The translations under genes were made by a program, and so were the position numbers. Below are positions 46,508-59,153 of a stretch of DNA of 64,000 nucleotides, one piece after another. The stretch is from Thozetella sp. PMI_491. Taxonomy: Eukaryota > Ascomycota > Sordariomycetes > Chaetosphaeriales > Chaetosphaeriaceae. Location: positions 460,054 to 524,053 of the forward strand of contig MU270020.1 of the NCBI GenBank assembly GCA_021432635.1, written 5' to 3'. Under the pieces are notes generated by a model, which did not search any database, was not told the DNA's origin, and saw only the letters and a program-made list of their open reading frames with translations. Numbering within the stretch: the first letter of the stretch is position 1; each line of letters begins with the position of its first letter.

Positions 46508-46983
46508 TAGAAGCCTGTGGAACTTTTCCTTCCCATTAGTTTCTCCGGTTTGCTATCCTGGAGGATTGTACAGTATATGCGGGGTTTCGCCGCTGACAGC
46601 AAGGTGCTGCTGTTGCCTGATCAGGGGAGACCTGTCCAAACGGCATAGAGGGCGACAGCCACGCAGCACTCTTCGTCTTAGAACGTGCTGATCGTGGGGG
46701 TCCATGCCACCGATATGAGTTAATGACCAGATGCATAGATAGAGGCATCTATGTCGTGCTTTGTCGCGGGAAAGAACGATCGTAGTTAATTGGTAATTGG
46801 AGGATGTCGCGTCATTTAGCTACAGAGCTCGCCATAGGAGAGGCGTGAGGATACCGGGCAGCGTCCGACGACTGGAACATCCAGATCCAAGAGTACAAAA
46901 AAGCAGACATTGGATTTAACAGAGCAATATTGATTTAACTGTTGAAGCCAAAACACTCTTGTTCATCTTGATGATTCAGAACC
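46508..46983. other. Intergenic region
   Basis: 476 bases with no recognised feature; presumably the promoter of the dioxygenase gene. Confidence 0.45.
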
Positions 46984-48506
46984 ATGGCCACCAAGACAAC
47001 AGCTCTCACCACCACAATCAATCCCGCTGCCAAGCCAGAGGCCGAGAGCGGTTCTTCCGAGCTTCGCGCCGAGACTTCCATAGACTATGGAAAACAGGAG
47101 GTATCTGTGCCTCACCTGAACCTGCCATGGCTGCGAGTGCTGACCGCCAGGTGCTAGTACAAATGGGCCGCCTACCTGCCGCACTACACCCCCGGCCTCC
47201 ACCCACCGCTGGAGGAGTTCGAGCACTCGGACCCCGGCCTGCGAGCCGACCCCAAGAAAGCAGCACTCATCAAAGCTCCAGGCGCGCAGTTTAGGGAGAT
47301 TACTCCGGCGATCGGGACCGAAGTGACGGGCATCCAGCTGAGCGCGCTCACCTCGCAGCAGAAAGATGAGCTTGCCCTTTTGGCGGCCGAGCGCGGCATC
47401 GTCATCTTCCGGGACCAGGACTTCGCGGAGATCGGGCCCGAGCGACAGCTGGAGTTCGGACGGCATTTCGGGAAGCTGCACGTCCACCAGATGGGCGGGC
47501 ATATCAAAGGCTACCCGGAGCTGCTGCCCGTTTATCGGGACTTTGTGTAAGCGCCGGCGGCAGTCCATCTAACCGAGGCGGCGCTCACCGAATATAGAGC
47601 CGGCGCGGTTGACAACGAGATCAAGAACAATGTCAGTAGCATCAAATGGCACACGGATATGAGCTACGAGTTGTAAGTTTCGGGGTCGCTCCGCCAACGA
47701 AGTACCCATTGCTCATGATGGGCCAGAAACGGAATGGGCATCACCATCTTTCTCCCACTCGAAGTGCCAGAGTCCGGAGGAGATACTCTGTATTTATCAA
47801 CCACTGCGGCGTACAACCACCTGTCTCCTGCCTTCCAGGAGTTCGTGAAAGGAAAGTACGCCACGCACTCGGGATTCTCGCAAGCCGCTGTGCATGACCA
47901 CAGGGACAGGTACATCCGGGAGCCCATTGAGACGCTCCACCCGGTCGTTCGAACGCACCCTGTAAGTTCCCAGCTCTACGCCTTCAGATTGCCATATATG
48001 CAAGGCATCCCCTGCTGAGCCACGCTAGGTCACCAAGACAAACTCGCTCTATGTCAACCGTCTCTATACGCGGCGCATTCCCGAGCTGAAGGAGGAGGAA
48101 AGCAGTACGTGCTTGCCTACCGTTGGTGCTTGCTTATTCGCTAATAAATCTAAGCCACCATCCTGAACTTCCTCTACAACCACATCGAGCACGGCCAAGA
48201 CTTTCATATTCGTGTTCACTGGACCCCGGGAACGGTTGGCGTTTACGATAACCGGGTAACGCAGCAGTAGGCACCCGCTGTTTCAAGTCCTGGCTTGGTT
48301 TGGAAATGCTGACGTTGACCAGCTCTGCTCTGAGGGACTTCGCCGTACAGGAAGGCTTGACCAGGCGACACATGCTACGCATCACTCCCCAAGCTGAGCG
48401 CCCATATTTTGACCCCGATCCGCTTGGGGGGACTAAGGCCAAAGAAACCAGCGAGCAAGGGAAACCGAAAGGAGAGCTGGATGGCCAGGCCGTCACCACG
48501 GCATGA
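46984..48506 (+). CDS. Fe(II)/2-oxoglutarate dioxygenase (TauD/TfdA family)
   Basis: Seven exons: 46984-47100, 47158-47546, 47598-47672, 47727-47961, 48029-48104, 48155-48266 and 48323-48506, giving 395 residues. The six introns are 50-67 bases. The iron ligands are visible: KWHTDMSYE supplies His and Asp near residues 187-189, and the distal His, near 335, lies in NRVTQHSALRDFAV. That His codon is split by intron 6 (CA plus C), so reading straight through would give a premature stop after NRVTQQ. The 2-oxoglutarate-binding Arg fits RRHMLRITPQAERPYF. Other family marks are FRDQDFAEIGPERQ and ESGGDTLYLSTTAAY. It should hydroxylate a small substrate such as a sulfonate; the substrate is not predicted. 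Confidence 0.9.
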
Positions 48507-50018
48507 GTCTCGGGATGTGGGATGGGCAGTGGAACTAGCCGGGAGACCTAGCGCTGCAATGCTGTTGTATTTTCGTCTATCCCTTCCGCCGAATGCATAT
48601 TGACGTTGCTCTATCCTTATCGTGACCGAGCATGGAGGACATCCGGATATTCTCAAAATTTCTCCACTACTCGGTGCCGTCGGCTCCAGCTGCATCCCCT
48701 TGCGTCTTGTAACGCATCATGGAGGCGGGCATGTGCATCGGGACCGTGCCCCGTAGAACCCGCTGTAGTGGGCCTAGCATACCTGGATGGGGAGGACGGA
48801 AGAGCGGCCAAGAGACTCGCCCATGGTTGCGGAGGTCTTGGTGGCTAGATACTGCCTCGAATTATGGCCAAGCAAGGGGATCCCATGCCCTAGCCTGCTC
48901 GAGCTCTAGGGGGTGGAGTTGGCGCGTTGATATCGTAAGCGACTGCTTCAGCTCGGGAGCCGTAGTGCTGGGGTAGGTATGGTATAAGATTTCAGTGCCA
49001 CGGGCAGACTTTACCCTGAAGATTAACCATGGAAGCGACATGGCATTGCTACAGGCGAGAGCGGGCGGCGTTTAGCATCCGCTAGGTTCCGTACACAACG
49101 ACAGAGGCGAGAAGTTTTCGAGCAGATAAAGCATGCTCCATGTCACATGACGAACAGTGCACGAAAGTTAAACTCGCGGAAGAAACATGGATTCGACGAG
49201 AACCAGAGATACGTTGTGTTTTGACCTAGGGGGTTGACGAGGTGCATCGCCAGGATGCATTCTGGTTGCGCTGGGGAAACCGCTGATCTCAAGGAACCAA
49301 AAAATCCTTGCTTTCCGGACTCTAGTCAAACGCAGCGTCCACTCGCGTGCTTCTCGACCGGTGACAGGTGGCCAGGGGCAGGGCATACATGGAGGGGGCA
49401 TGGTTCGCGATGGCGGCTCGAAATGACGTGGGAGGGCAGGTGGTCTCGAACTGCCTCAGAACGCCGTCAGGAAGCTTGGCTGCGATGCCAAGCCGTGGCG
49501 GCCAAACCTGGGAGCCAGCGAAACCCATGGAGCACGGATGCAGCTCCATGGGCGGACGCGCTGGCGACCCGTGCAATGTGTGGCGGCTGGTCAATGCCGT
49601 GGCCGTTTTTCGTCTGAAGCATTGCCGTGCTGGTGTGTGATCGCCGTCTGCGGGGTGTTAGCCGGCCGGCTCGAGGGGGCGCCAGGGGCTCAGCCGGTTC
49701 CGAGCCCGCGCGGCGGCCCAACGTCAACCTGCCGCCCGTGTGGGAGGGTCGCTCGCACACGCGCGCGCGCACACATCACGGCAGTTATATAATGGCATCG
49801 CTGTTTGACTTTCCCACGATCCTAATGCCCGGCCTGCCTCTGCATACAGTCATTCCAGGTTAAGATCCTCACGTTCTCTTCTCGTCGCCGTGCGATCCCC
49901 TCTTTCTTCGCTTCTCAACGCTCGTTTAGCTGGTCTATCGCTTTCTCTACGCCTCTTACCTAATCCTTTTTATTGTCCACGTCGTCAACGACACTTTGAT
50001 ACCCACCTTCTATACACC
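48507..50018. other. Intergenic region
   Basis: 1.5 kb with no supported gene. A CACACGCGCGCGCGCACACA-like patch lies near 49755-49775, and CT-rich sequence precedes the secreted-protein gene. Confidence 0.45.
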
Positions 50019-50592
50019 ATGCAGTCCAAGGCCGTCATCCTCGCTGCCCTCGTGGCTTTCGCCCAGGCCCGCTTCGGCCAGGAAGGCCTCGTCCAGAACT
50101 CCATCCAAGCCCTGTCCGACTTCGGCAAGCCCGGTGAGGCTGCCACCCTCGCCGGCCAGACTCCCGGCGTCCTCCTCGCCGGCGCCAGCGCCTGTGCCAA
50201 GGTATGTGGACGGAACGAAAGGACATGCTGGTGATGTCTTGTACGTGGATGGGCACTAACACCACCCGCTGTAGCTCTCCCTCGCCGACCAGATCGTCTC
50301 GACGCTCGGCGACGACGCCCAGGTCATCGCCGCTGCCGCCCAGCTGGTCGCCGCCGAGAAGAACTTCAACCCCTCAGCGGTGTCGATCCCCACGCTGTGC
50401 AGCGACGCCACGCTCCCGGCCACTGCTGCGCTTCGCGGCATCCTGCCCCTCATCGACCCTGCGGTCTTGGGCTCCGATGTCGCCAACGCCAACTCGGCCC
50501 AGTCGCTCAAGAACCCCTTCGCCGCCGGCGGCCTCAGCGTTGCTGATGTCTCTAAGGCGCAGGGCTTCTCCAACTTCACCGCGCAGGCTTAA
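50019..50592 (+). CDS. Small secreted protein of unknown function
   Basis: Exons 50019-50201 and 50275-50592 give 166 residues; the intron is 73 bases (GTATGT..GTAG). A signal peptide is clear (MQSKAVILAALVAFAQARFG). The mature part has Ala-rich helices, two or three Cys (GASACAK and PTLCSD), and the motifs LPATAALRGILPL and GFSNFT near the end. The same LPATA..LRG..PL and NFT pattern recurs in many ascomycete secreted proteins of unknown role; I cannot name it. The highly biased codon use (many C-ending codons) suggests strong expression. Long CT-rich sequence sits just upstream of the ATG. Confidence 0.85.
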
Positions 50593-53500
50593 GCGCTTCG
50601 CTCGACGGGCCGGGGAGGCGTCTGGGGGCTGGGCTGGGACCTGCTATTAGTTACTGTAGAAATGAATAATAAATGAGAAACTCTTATTGATAACAGCCCC
50701 ATCCAGCAATGTTTGATACTAGTGCCCTTGGACGTCCGATACTTGGGCCCCAGACGCCGTACCGACGGCAGGTTTCCTAGGGCCTGGCCATTCCGCATGC
50801 AACTAGATGTCTCTCTGCTAGAGAGCGGACTGGAGGAGAGAATGGACTGCAAATCGCAGTAAACTCCTCTCCCGCAAGAGCCTTTTCCCGCAGCCGATAT
50901 AGCGTGAGGGACATAAGGAATATGGCTTTGATGAAACTCTCCACCTTGCGCTATTAGCTGCGAATTCCTCTGCTGCTGCCTGATCCTGGATCCTAAGTCT
51001 TGGTTCGGAGCATTATGCTGGCGCTGATCTCACTGTGGATAGGTACCCACAGTAGATTTGGTATACGCAGTAAACGCCGCACAGCATCACCAGTTGCGGA
51101 GTGAGGCTTTTTCTTTGCTGTGATGTTTCTCCTCGCTATTAATAGCCGAGAATAGCACCGATGGCGCGGGTACGGGGACAGACAGATAGCCAGACAGCGA
51201 AACCGATGCCTCTTGCGGGATCCAAAGGTGCCTCTAGAAGCAAAAAAAGGCCGGTGGGGGTGGCTCGCAGCCGCGCATGGAGAAAGCTGCCACAATTGGG
51301 TTAAGGTTGGGGCCAGGGTATGGGGTAAGACGGGGGGGAGTGGGCACTTGGGCCAAGTGAGCAGTTTGGTTGTCTGCTCGAATGACCTCATTGTACAGCA
51401 CTAAGATTTCGTCGATCTGAGGTGCAAGGGGGCGAGCTGAAGAGGAACAAGGTTTAGCCCAACACCCATGAATAGCACTTATTCCGCCGGCCGGGCTGCG
51501 GGTGAGCAGGACGCGTGTCCCCTTCAGCATCCCGTGAGATACACCTATGGAACCCGAGACTCGGATGCGAGATCGACGATTGCCGATTCGTCGCGGGTTC
51601 AATGGGGATCGGCGAGGGGGCGTCGCAACTGAGGAATGCTGGCGGTTGCCTTGGTCCCTCAGGCCGCGGTGGAACCCGCCCGTAAGCTAAGGCAAGGAAG
51701 GAAGTGCTCGAAGCAGAAGGCAAACAGCGAGGCCTGCTCGAGATCGCCCTGTTATTATTCCGTAGGCGTCGTGCCCATTGGGGATCCACGTGAGCACTTT
51801 TGAGATGGACCTTTTGCCGATATCTCTCGGACTAGACCCGCGTCGGGCCGTGGAGAGGTGATGGGGCGACATAAAACGACCGTTATCACGGTATCACGGC
51901 ACGCGATACTCGGCTCTGGCCCCAAAGAGGCAGGTTAACGGATGCTGGTGCGTGGCACGGCGCACCCGCCACTGCAATGCTGGGCTGAGGTCATGGGTGC
52001 CATAGTAAGCCCCTCGGCGGCCGCGACTACGCAGAGCTGGCGGAGTCGTTATTAGAAGAAGAAATGGCACCTAGATGCGCAAAAACCGGCGAAGGCATGA
52101 ACATCTGTACCTATACTAGTATTGATGACTAGCAAAGGGCGGCCGCAGCAGTAAAGGCTCTGGGCGGGGCAGAATCGCGTCGGTCGGGATTGATCATCTC
52201 CCCCTCTGATGCCTGGGCAGGGCCGCCGCCTCTCTGGGGTGCGATTCAGTGGCTCGGCGGCGCTGCCCCGGCGCCACAGGACGCTATTGCCTTCGCAACA
52301 GTGCGTTTCAGGAACATGACTTGCAGGGCAGGCCTAGCGCACCCAGCCGCACGCCAGCGCTGGCTTGCCCGCCAAAGGGGTAAAGCCCAGCGCCCGGCAC
52401 TCCCGCCCGCAGCCTCTCCATCCCCCACGGGTGGCCCGCAAGGTTCTGCGCGTGGCAGGCAAAGCTGCTGCCGTGCTGTGACGCCAAGTCCAATCCAAAT
52501 CCTCCGTCAGAAGGAAACCCGGCAGGATGTGGGCGGACAAAACGGTGCAAGCCATGCGAACCATGCCTGCACCACACCCCCATCCCGCTCCTCAATCCCG
52601 CTGGTGGAACCCGGGAGTCCGGCCATTCGTCTTGCTGCGTGCTTTTTTTTTGTTCGCATTTTGGTCACATACATATGTGCCACTGCTTGGGGCTCGCCAG
52701 CCTTCTACTATATGGAACACCGTCGCCGGGGCCACCTTGTCACAGGAGCATCGTGTGCACGGAAGGAGTAGGAGGCGGCTGCCGCGCTGTCCAGTACTTG
52801 TGTTTCTTGGCTTTACCTAACAAAAAGCCCTTCTCTCCTGAATGGTCATTTACAATTTTTTTGTGCCATTTGGCCAAGCATGGCATGGGGGGGGGAATTC
52901 CGCGAAGGCCCCCCTGGGCCGGAGCACCGACTGTGAGGACCCAACCGGAGTGGCCAGCCCCGGCAAACCGGCAAATATGCCAAGACTGGCAGTGCTCAAA
53001 ATGGGAACCTCAATCTCGAGGGTCATGTCTGCACAGCTGTGGTGCCTGGGCGACTACGGCAGCTGCAGACCGCCATACACACACACTACACACTACCACC
53101 CAATTGCGGTGCATACTCGCCTTGGTGATTGTCTGGCTCGTTTGAGTGGCACGTCATCATGGCATTGGAGTGGTTTATCCCGAGGGCATCGGCGAGCCGG
53201 GCGAGGGAGGCATGCGAGGCTTGAGAGGCTCGAGAGGCTCAATCTCACGTGGCAATCACCATGGCGAGAGCAGCCTCCGTTTCAAGCCCCCTGGGCCTTC
53301 GTTTCGTTCGTGCTGGCTCTCTGGCCTCTCTGGCCCGTGTCACACGGGTTCTGGAGGGGCGCCTTAGTCTCTTGGCCCCTCATCTAGGCCTAGCGTGCCC
53401 GCTAAGCGAGGGACCCGCGCGGGCCACGGAGGTTAGCTGCAGCCGATGCCATCAGATGGAGCTCTTTTGGCTGGCCTGAATGGTGCAAGCGCGTGGATCG

Positions 53501-55210
53501 ACGCCTGTCCTTTCAGATGCTGACGTAGACCCATGTCGCCTCCAGCCCCTCGACTCGGCCTATTGGGTAGCCCCATCCAAGGAGCCTCACGCCGAAGCTC
53601 CATCGCGAGAATCCAACTCCTAGGCTCCTAGGGATGGCCTTTTTTTCGTATCTGGATGCGCTCTTATTCGGGTGCTGCTGCTTTCGGGTTTGCGCCCCGA
53701 ATTCTGGAGGAGATGTGGTAATCATGACAGTGCGGCGCGTACCTCTCGTACCTCTCGTACCCGAGGAACGCTGGCTGCTGGGACCGTTCCGCACCCCCAT
53801 TCCAGCTCGGATATATGCTCCAAACTGCAAACACCCAAAGGGCCGCCGGCGAGATGAAACTCTGTCTCCTCCGCGGGATAAAGTTCTAGACCCAAGAGCT
53901 TGGGCCCGAAGGTTTCCCCCCAAGAGTTTCCCCAATGGGCCCAAAGGGGGGGGGATGACAAGGAGAAAGCGCAGGAAAGAGCGTCGAGATGGCAGGATGA
54001 TCGCTGCATGCTTTCTTGCAAGCAGTGGTTCGAGATGTGTCTCCAGACCCGCGACACCAGGATGCCAGCCGCAACTCGGGGGCACAGACTCCAACTCTAA
54101 AATGGACCCTATTACCTTAACTTGAGCTAGCGCCGTGATTTCCCCCCCCGGAACGTCGCCAGCAATCAGTACCTTGCTGGTAGTATAACAGTCGGCGTCG
54201 GTGGGGTAGCAAGCAAAGTCCCAGGTAAGGTAACCCCGACCCTAGGGCGGCCACTGTTACTCCGTACAGACGGCGCGAGGCTGGCGGGGCCGGCGAGGAT
54301 CCGAATTAAGCAGGAGATGGGGTGCGCCCCTCCCTACATAGTAGTTTGCGATGTGAAAGTCGGCGTTGTTTCTGGAAGGGCAACGCACTGCTCAGTTGGC
54401 CAGAAATGACCATCGACACGGCTTGTCTCGGACTGAGGCTCGTCAAACTCGGGGGATGCGCATGCCAAGAGCTGCACAGGCGCCGCCGGGGAGCGCTTCC
54501 CTGGAGGCTGAGGGAGCGGAGGGGGGGTGTGGAAGGGGGAAACGCTTCGCGGCTCGTGAGACACACTGTGCAGCGGCTGGCGGGCTGGTGCGAGCGTGCA
54601 GTGCATGTACAGTACCTTAAACCTGCGCATAGGTCGGGCAGAGACCGAACAAAGGACAGGGCAGGCAGACAGCCAGGCAGGAGAGAGCAAGAGCCAGAGC
54701 CAGCAGATCTGGTCGATTTCAAACCAGATTCCTTCCATGCGAGCCCTGGTCTGGCGTGAGGAAAGCACCACCTTCCTCCAGTAGGGGATTCCTCCCGTAG
54801 GGGATCCGCACTTGCAAAAGCCGTGATCTCCTCTCCTTCCAGCAGCGCACCGTATTATCTAGTGGCGGATCCCGCAAACAGACCGGGGGGGTCGAAATTG
54901 GGAGACAGAGAGAGAGGGAAAAATGTCGACGGGGCGGTCGTTTAGCCTCCTTGGCCTGCCCCCCAAAAATGCCACGCTTGCCACGCTACAGCAGCAGCCC
55001 CGGATCGACTCTGCCCTGTGACAGCCTGAGCCCCAGAAGCAGGGAGCTAAACAGGCAATTGCCAACAAAGATAGCTGCTTGGCGTTCCGGACTGTGTGCT
55101 GGCCGGGGGCCCTTCAGTTCAGACCAAGTCTCTCTTATCATTTGGAAGCGCGTCGCTGGCTTGGCAAGCGGGTCCTTGGCGGTCTCTGTGCCTCCCCATT
55201 CCCTTCGTGC

Positions 55211-55228
55211 ATTCATTCATTCATTCAT
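55211..55228 (+). repeat. (ATTC)n microsatellite
   Basis: Four to five copies of ATTC in tandem; simple sequence. Confidence 0.9.
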
Positions 55229-55902
55229 ATAGGTAGGTAGTGCCGGCACTCCACAGGCCAACGAGGCACACACCTCGAGCACACTCGAACAGCCACATCC
55301 CTCTCTGCCTTGGTTTCCCTGACGTACCGCCCGGGTCTTCAGCCTCCCTGCCTAGCAACGCCATCACTCACTCACCCCTCACCTCACCCCCTTCCACCCC
55401 CCTTCCGCCCCCCCTCCTCCCCAGGGCGAACCAGGACGTCAGGACAGAAGCCACATCCGCCCGCACTGCCCTCCCGAAGGTCGTTTGAGCCAAGGCGCGA
55501 AAAATAATCATAACAGCAGATCCTTTGCCGGGGGCACGAACCTGGGGGACCTTCTATTCCTTATCAATTGAGGCGTCTGCACACCCCACGCCTGAACCCT
55601 TCTCTCGACCACACCCGCACCTTGAACCTTGAGGCTATCGATTCCCCCCCCCCCCTTGACCTTCGCAGACCGACCCTAGGGCGCTCTCCAGCGATACAAG
55701 CCTGCCAGCTCGCAAACGACCAAGAAAGGACCTACTTCCCCGGTGGACAGCCTCCGTACTATTTTTTCATCGACTTGGAACGGCGCCCGACGCATTCGCC
55801 CGTTGCCACATTTTTTTTCCCTGGCCCGCATTTCAATGCCACCTTTTGGACCCGAGGCCATTTTACAGCAGTGACCGCCCACTTTGTCAACGTCATTCGT
55901 CA

Positions 55903-55920
55903 CCCCCCCCCCCCCCCCCC
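55903..55920 (+). repeat. Poly-C run (about 18)
   Basis: An uninterrupted C homopolymer; its exact length is likely to be unreliable. Confidence 0.9.
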
Positions 55921-56229
55921 TTCTCCGACCCCCGACCTCATTGTGGGACATCGGCCGCTAAACGTTCCCTGATTCCTTGGCACTCTCCTCCAGCTCTCGC
56001 CCCTACCGATGTACAAATACATCCAGAGGTAGCTTTTTGTGCGCGTGTGCGTGTGTGCGGCCTTTGTATTTTCTCTCGGATCGGACCAGGAACGGCTTGC
56101 ATTGCTTCGTGATACCCAGACCGGCGCCGACGTCGCCGGCTCAGCTCGTGGACGGATAGGACCCGGTGCTTTGGATAAGGCCGGGTGAGAGACTTGGAAA
56201 TTGGGTGCGGCGCTGTCATCGTCCTCAAC

Positions 56230-57977
56230 ATGGCAGCGAATAATCAAAAGAACATCAAATGGGTCGAGGTCAGTGCCACCATCAGCCATCTCCAGCCCCA
56301 CGGCCGCGGACTGGCCGCCACCGTCTCGTCTCAAGTTTCCAGCCCAACCTCGAAAGCCGTTGCTGAGCTGGAGTTTTAAAACTTCAGGCGCCGGACCATA
56401 TGCTGACTTGAGAAAATTATAGGGCATTCGAGGTATCGCCTCGGTCCTCGTCCTCGCCACTCACATTGCCCGGGCGTGGGACTTTCCCTTGTTCTGGCCC
56501 AGCGACGAGATCGGGCGGGCGCCTCGCTTCTGGCAGCTCCCCATCATTCGCGTGCCGTTCCAGGGCCGCGTAGGCGTGCCCATCTTCGCCTTCCTGACGG
56601 GCTTCGTGTGCGCCTACAAGCCGCTCAAGCTCGCCTACGCCCAAGGGAACCAATCCGGCTCTCTCATGTCGATTGCTAAGAGCGCCTTCCGCCGGCCGCC
56701 CCGCCTGGTACTCCCGGCCGTGGTCGCGACGCTGATCAGCTTTCTTCTCACCTGCTTCGGCGCGTACCGGACTGCCAACCGTTGTGATAGCTTCTGGGTG
56801 CGCTTCGACGCCCCCGACCCTGTGCCGACCCTGGGACAGGAGATCCGCCGCCTCTTCCGAACCCTCTTGACGACCTGGACCAACACCGAAAACATCTACG
56901 ACCGCCACCAGTGGGCGATGCGGCCATTGCTCATCGGCGCCTTCCAGGTCTATATCACCCTGGCCGCGACCATTGGCATGCGCTTCCGATATCGTGTTGT
57001 GGTGCATGTGCTCCTGATCACCTACTGGCTGATGAACAAGGGCGTGTTGACGGGTGAGTAGCTCTGGCCGCCGCCCCCTTTCAGTTCCCCCTCTCAAGAC
57101 TCTCACCATGGTACCTCATACTCCCGACCGCCTGCTAATTCTGCCCTCTCTAGAAACCTTTGGTGCTAACCTCGCACTCGGGACCCTTCTCGCCGAGCTC
57201 ACGATCCATCGCCCCACCCAGAACTTCCTCGCCACTCACTCTCGAGTACTCACTTATGTTGTATCTCCTCTCTTGATTTTGACCGGCCTGTTCATCGGCT
57301 CATACCCCCATGAGCACGAGGACTGGACTGGTTGGTCCCTGTGGCTTCACAAGACGTTCGTCGACCCGCTCGGCGACCGCTCCGTGGGCAGCATCCTGGT
57401 GCCCGCGGGCTCGGACCCGCCGCGCCGCATGTCCTCGGCCGCCGTGCAGTTCTGTGCCATCGCTATCTTCCTGAGCCCGACCCTAAAGGATATGCTGTCG
57501 AGCCGGCTGCTGCAGTGGTTGGGCAAGCACTCATTCGCCGTCTACCTTGTTCACGGGACGATCCTGCGCACCGTCGGCATGTGGATTGTCTACGGCATCA
57601 GCGGCGAGCCGTGGAACGAGCCGCGCTTCAACGAGGACGGAACGCAGAAGGACCCGGAGTGGATTCGCCCCAAGTCCAGCTTCCATAAGATGGTGGCTGC
57701 GATTGTGTTCGTCTCGCTGACCTACACGGCAGCCTGGGCCTGGATGAAGTGGGTGGATTCCGCGTGCGCCAACGCCACCGAATGGCTAGCGAAGAAGGTA
57801 TTTGAAGAGGAGGACGGGGCCGGCAAGGAGGGCCAGGCGGAGAAGGGGTTCGGAAAATCATACATGAACGGCACCAGCCACGTGGAGGGATACAGGCACG
57901 GCGACCTGATGAACGGCCATGCCAACGGCATTCTGAAGCTTTCAGCGGACGGGAGGAGCCTGGTTCCCCCTCCGTGA
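56230..57977 (+). CDS. Membrane acyltransferase (acyltransferase 3 family)
   Basis: Exons 56230-56268, 56423-57053 and 57154-57977 give 497 residues. Intron 1 (154 bases, GTCAGT..ATAG) separates a 13-residue first exon. The join recreates KWVEGIRGIASVLVLATHIARAW, the hallmark opening of fungal acyltransferase-3 proteins, with the conserved His. About ten hydrophobic segments follow, with the FGKHSFAVYLVH-like motif (here GKHSFAVYLVHG) near the C-terminal helices. A charged cytosolic tail ends in LVPPP. Members transfer acyl groups to sugars, sterols or secondary metabolites in a membrane. The first exon's donor GTCAGT is less common but gives the only good join. Confidence 0.88.
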
Positions 57978-59153
57978 GCTGGCCTCTCGAGCTGGTGATT
58001 GCTTTGTTGGCAGATGGGAACACACGGATACCTACGGATAGGGACACACACATGATACATGGAATACCGCATTAGGCTGGATCAGGAGTTCAGGTCATGA
58101 GTATCACGGCCGCAAGTACATAATTTCACGGCCGTTTTTAATGGGCTCATTTGAGCTTGGCATTCTTCATTCTTCCTACGGACATAGCAATCCGATTATT
58201 GGTTACTTCATCTCGCATCTACCTCGGATCAATCGACTTGGTCACTGCACCGCCACGGAAGCTGCAGAAACGTCGCTCCTGCAGGGCATAGCCACCCACC
58301 ACTCGCATGCGCTGATGATATGGCCGCCCTATATTCGCAACGCTGGCTGCGCTTTGAAATCGCCTTCTTCCGCTGTTGTGTTCCGCCGGGGACGAATATG
58401 TCGTGCTCCCGTTTCCTGCACTGTGGTTCCGCGCCCCCCCTGCCGATCAGTCAGAGAAGGGCGATCCCTGTACGACCCACCGGCTCCGGGTGATAATCAA
58501 CCCTGCCTTGATTGTCATATACACGATGAACATTTAAGTGGAGAGGGCCTAGGTCGATGATGCAGTCGATCTGCTTTACCGAGCGGCCAAGCATGTTTCT
58601 TGGTGATAAAAGACTCCGGTCTAAGGCCTCTGGTGTAGATCCAATCCCTGGGTCCTCCTCTGCCAAGATGCACCCTTGCTAGGTGAGGTGGAGATTACCT
58701 ACTCGCTACCTCGGTAGATTCGGAAGTGTTCGCCTCGATATCTCGAACGGAGCAAAAAGACAAAATACACGCTGAGCGAAAGACAAAAAAACAAACTTGT
58801 CTCTTTGGGCCCAGCCGGGTGGCTCAGCTGCGCTGCCTACCCTCCCTAACCCTCTCGGCTAGTTGGGAGATCGCAGGGTATCTGTTTGTTCCTCTTGCGG
58901 TTATACTATCATTGTGTCTGCCGAGGGTACACAGGGGTTTTGCTGCATCGAATTGATGACTTAGGCACGTTGGTCAAGGGACCAGTCGGCGGGATGCCAA
59001 TGGTACCCTATGCCGCTGCTCCAGCCTACTCCTGATCCCTCTGAAAGATTTAGGTCTTGGGATACCCTATCTACTACCTACTTTTCGCGCGCCACTCAAA
59101 AGTCGAAACCGCACACTATAATCTCACTCCCGAGACTGTCCCGCACGCTACCC
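57978..59153. other. Intergenic region
   Basis: 1.2 kb lying 3' of both flanking genes, which are convergent. No gene is recognised. Confidence 0.45.

Larger units (their letters stand above)
50593..56229. other. 5.6 kb gene-free stretch with pyrimidine tracts
   Basis: No frame here carries a recognisable family or sensible splice pattern. The right half is rich in C/T tracts: C-runs of about 13 and 18 near 55645 and 55903, and CT-rich sequence at 55370-55430. It also holds an ATTC repeat at 55211-55228. It presumably includes the long leader and promoter of the acyltransferase gene. No tRNA or transposon is seen. Confidence 0.5.

Noticed and set aside
56417-57109. 230-codon minus-strand frame
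   Set aside because: Shadow of the acyltransferase gene, which has conserved motifs and good introns.
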